DNA of 64,000 bases from Closterium sp. Naga37s-1 (lineage: Eukaryota; Streptophyta; Zygnematophyceae; Desmidiales; Closteriaceae), in NCBI GenBank assembly GCA_947471745.1, contig CANJKZ010000924.1, forward strand, positions 806,001 to 870,000, read 5' to 3'. Below are positions 63,690 to 64,000 of this stretch, in pieces. Positions within the stretch are counted from its first letter, which is position 1. Each line of letters opens with the position of its first letter. The translations under genes and the position numbers were made by a program. The notes beneath the pieces are model-generated. The model made no database searches. It was given only the letters and a program-made list of their open reading frames with translations, and was not told the DNA's origin.

Positions 63690-64000
63690 CCCCGGGCGCG
63701 CGCGGCGGTTTCGTCGCCCGTTACGGCACCCCAGGGGCCCGCGCGCCGTCCCCCCTCCCGTCGCCCGTCGCGGTGCCCCGGGGGCCCGCGCGCTGCCCCC
63801 TCCTGTCGCCTGTCGCGGCGTCCCGGGGGCCCGCGCGCCGCCCCCTCCCGTCGCTCGTCGCGGCGCCCCGGGGGCCCGCGCGCCGCCCTGCCCGTCGCCC
63901 GTCGCGGCGCCCTGGGGGCCCGCGCGTCACCCCCTCCCGTCGCCCATCGCGGCGCCCTGGGGGCCCGCGCGCCGCCCTGCCCGTCGCCCGTCGCAGCGCC
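63690..64000. repeat. GC-rich minisatellite in the right-edge element leader
   Basis: About five to six drifting units of roughly 56 bases, each with ccgtcgcccgtcgcgg and gggggcccgcgcg segments, run off the window end. It is comparable in place and composition to the leader blocks of elements A and the TRIM-like element. Confidence 0.8.

Larger units (their letters stand above)
63336..64000 (+). mobile_element. Start of another group-1 LTR element, cut by the window edge
   Basis: An LTR at 63,336-63,479 (144 bp; tgtccgaatg to ctcgaca) is followed by tgctatcagagc, the initiator-Met-like primer site, and a GC-rich leader. The LTR and the first leader bases resemble the TRIM-like element at 26,902. 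The leader from about 63,690 consists of roughly 56-bp units around gcccgtcgcggcgccc and gggggcccgcgcgccgc. Minus-strand frames here are compositional. The rest lies outside the window, so whether it is autonomous cannot be told. Confidence 0.88.

Noticed and set aside
63418-63930. Minus-strand frames at the right edge
   Set aside because: They run antisense through an LTR and a GC-rich minisatellite leader; composition explains them.

Overview
This window looks like satellite-dominated heterochromatin from a green-plant (streptophyte) nuclear genome. The plant assignment rests on two primer-binding sites. One Copia group carries an 18-base site complementary to the 3' end of plant-type tRNA-Phe, and another carries a near match to the plant initiator tRNA-Met site. 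The coding pieces are GC-rich while the satellite is AT-rich. I could not identify the species; a streptophyte alga or early land plant is only a guess. I see no host gene, no tRNA or rRNA gene and no CRISPR array. Every credible coding stretch belongs to a Ty1/Copia LTR retrotransposon fossil.

The matrix is a 37-bp tandem satellite, read in one orientation from 2,796 to 43,380 and in the opposite orientation from 43,381 to 63,335. Its consensus is tiled almost completely by three dyad-symmetric blocks. Higher-order duplications of about 1.32 kb (12,955-15,740) and 2.73 kb (57,735-63,229) show that it has been expanding. A segment of at least 8.2 kb occurs twice about 33 kb apart (1-8,165 and 33,005-41,206), nearly identical and carrying satellite, element insertions and fragments together.

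Three element groups sit in the satellite. Group 1 has short LTRs (116-144 bp) with a telo-box motif and a GC-rich minisatellite leader: a 6.9-kb minus-strand Copia at 28,891-35,799, its duplicate cut by the window start (1-2,795), a 1.47-kb non-autonomous TRIM-like element at 26,902-28,367, and the start of another at 63,336-64,000. Group 2 has LTRs of about 0.6-1.0 kb rich in GTCGAC hexamers and a tRNA-Phe primer site: element B (15,741-23,092), element E (43,558-57,131) with element D (45,336-52,186) nested inside it in opposite orientation, and 3'-end fragments at 7,451-9,252 and 40,492-41,486. Group 3 is a Copia known only from RNase H/LTR fragments (2,926-4,457 and 4,706-5,149, plus the duplicate pair at 35,930-38,153).

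Four elements have readable 5-bp target duplications or clear boundaries in satellite DNA, so the region behaves as a sink for LTR elements. The combination of dyad-rich satellite, orientation switch, higher-order repeats and nested Copia elements would suit a centromere or pericentromere, but that is inference.
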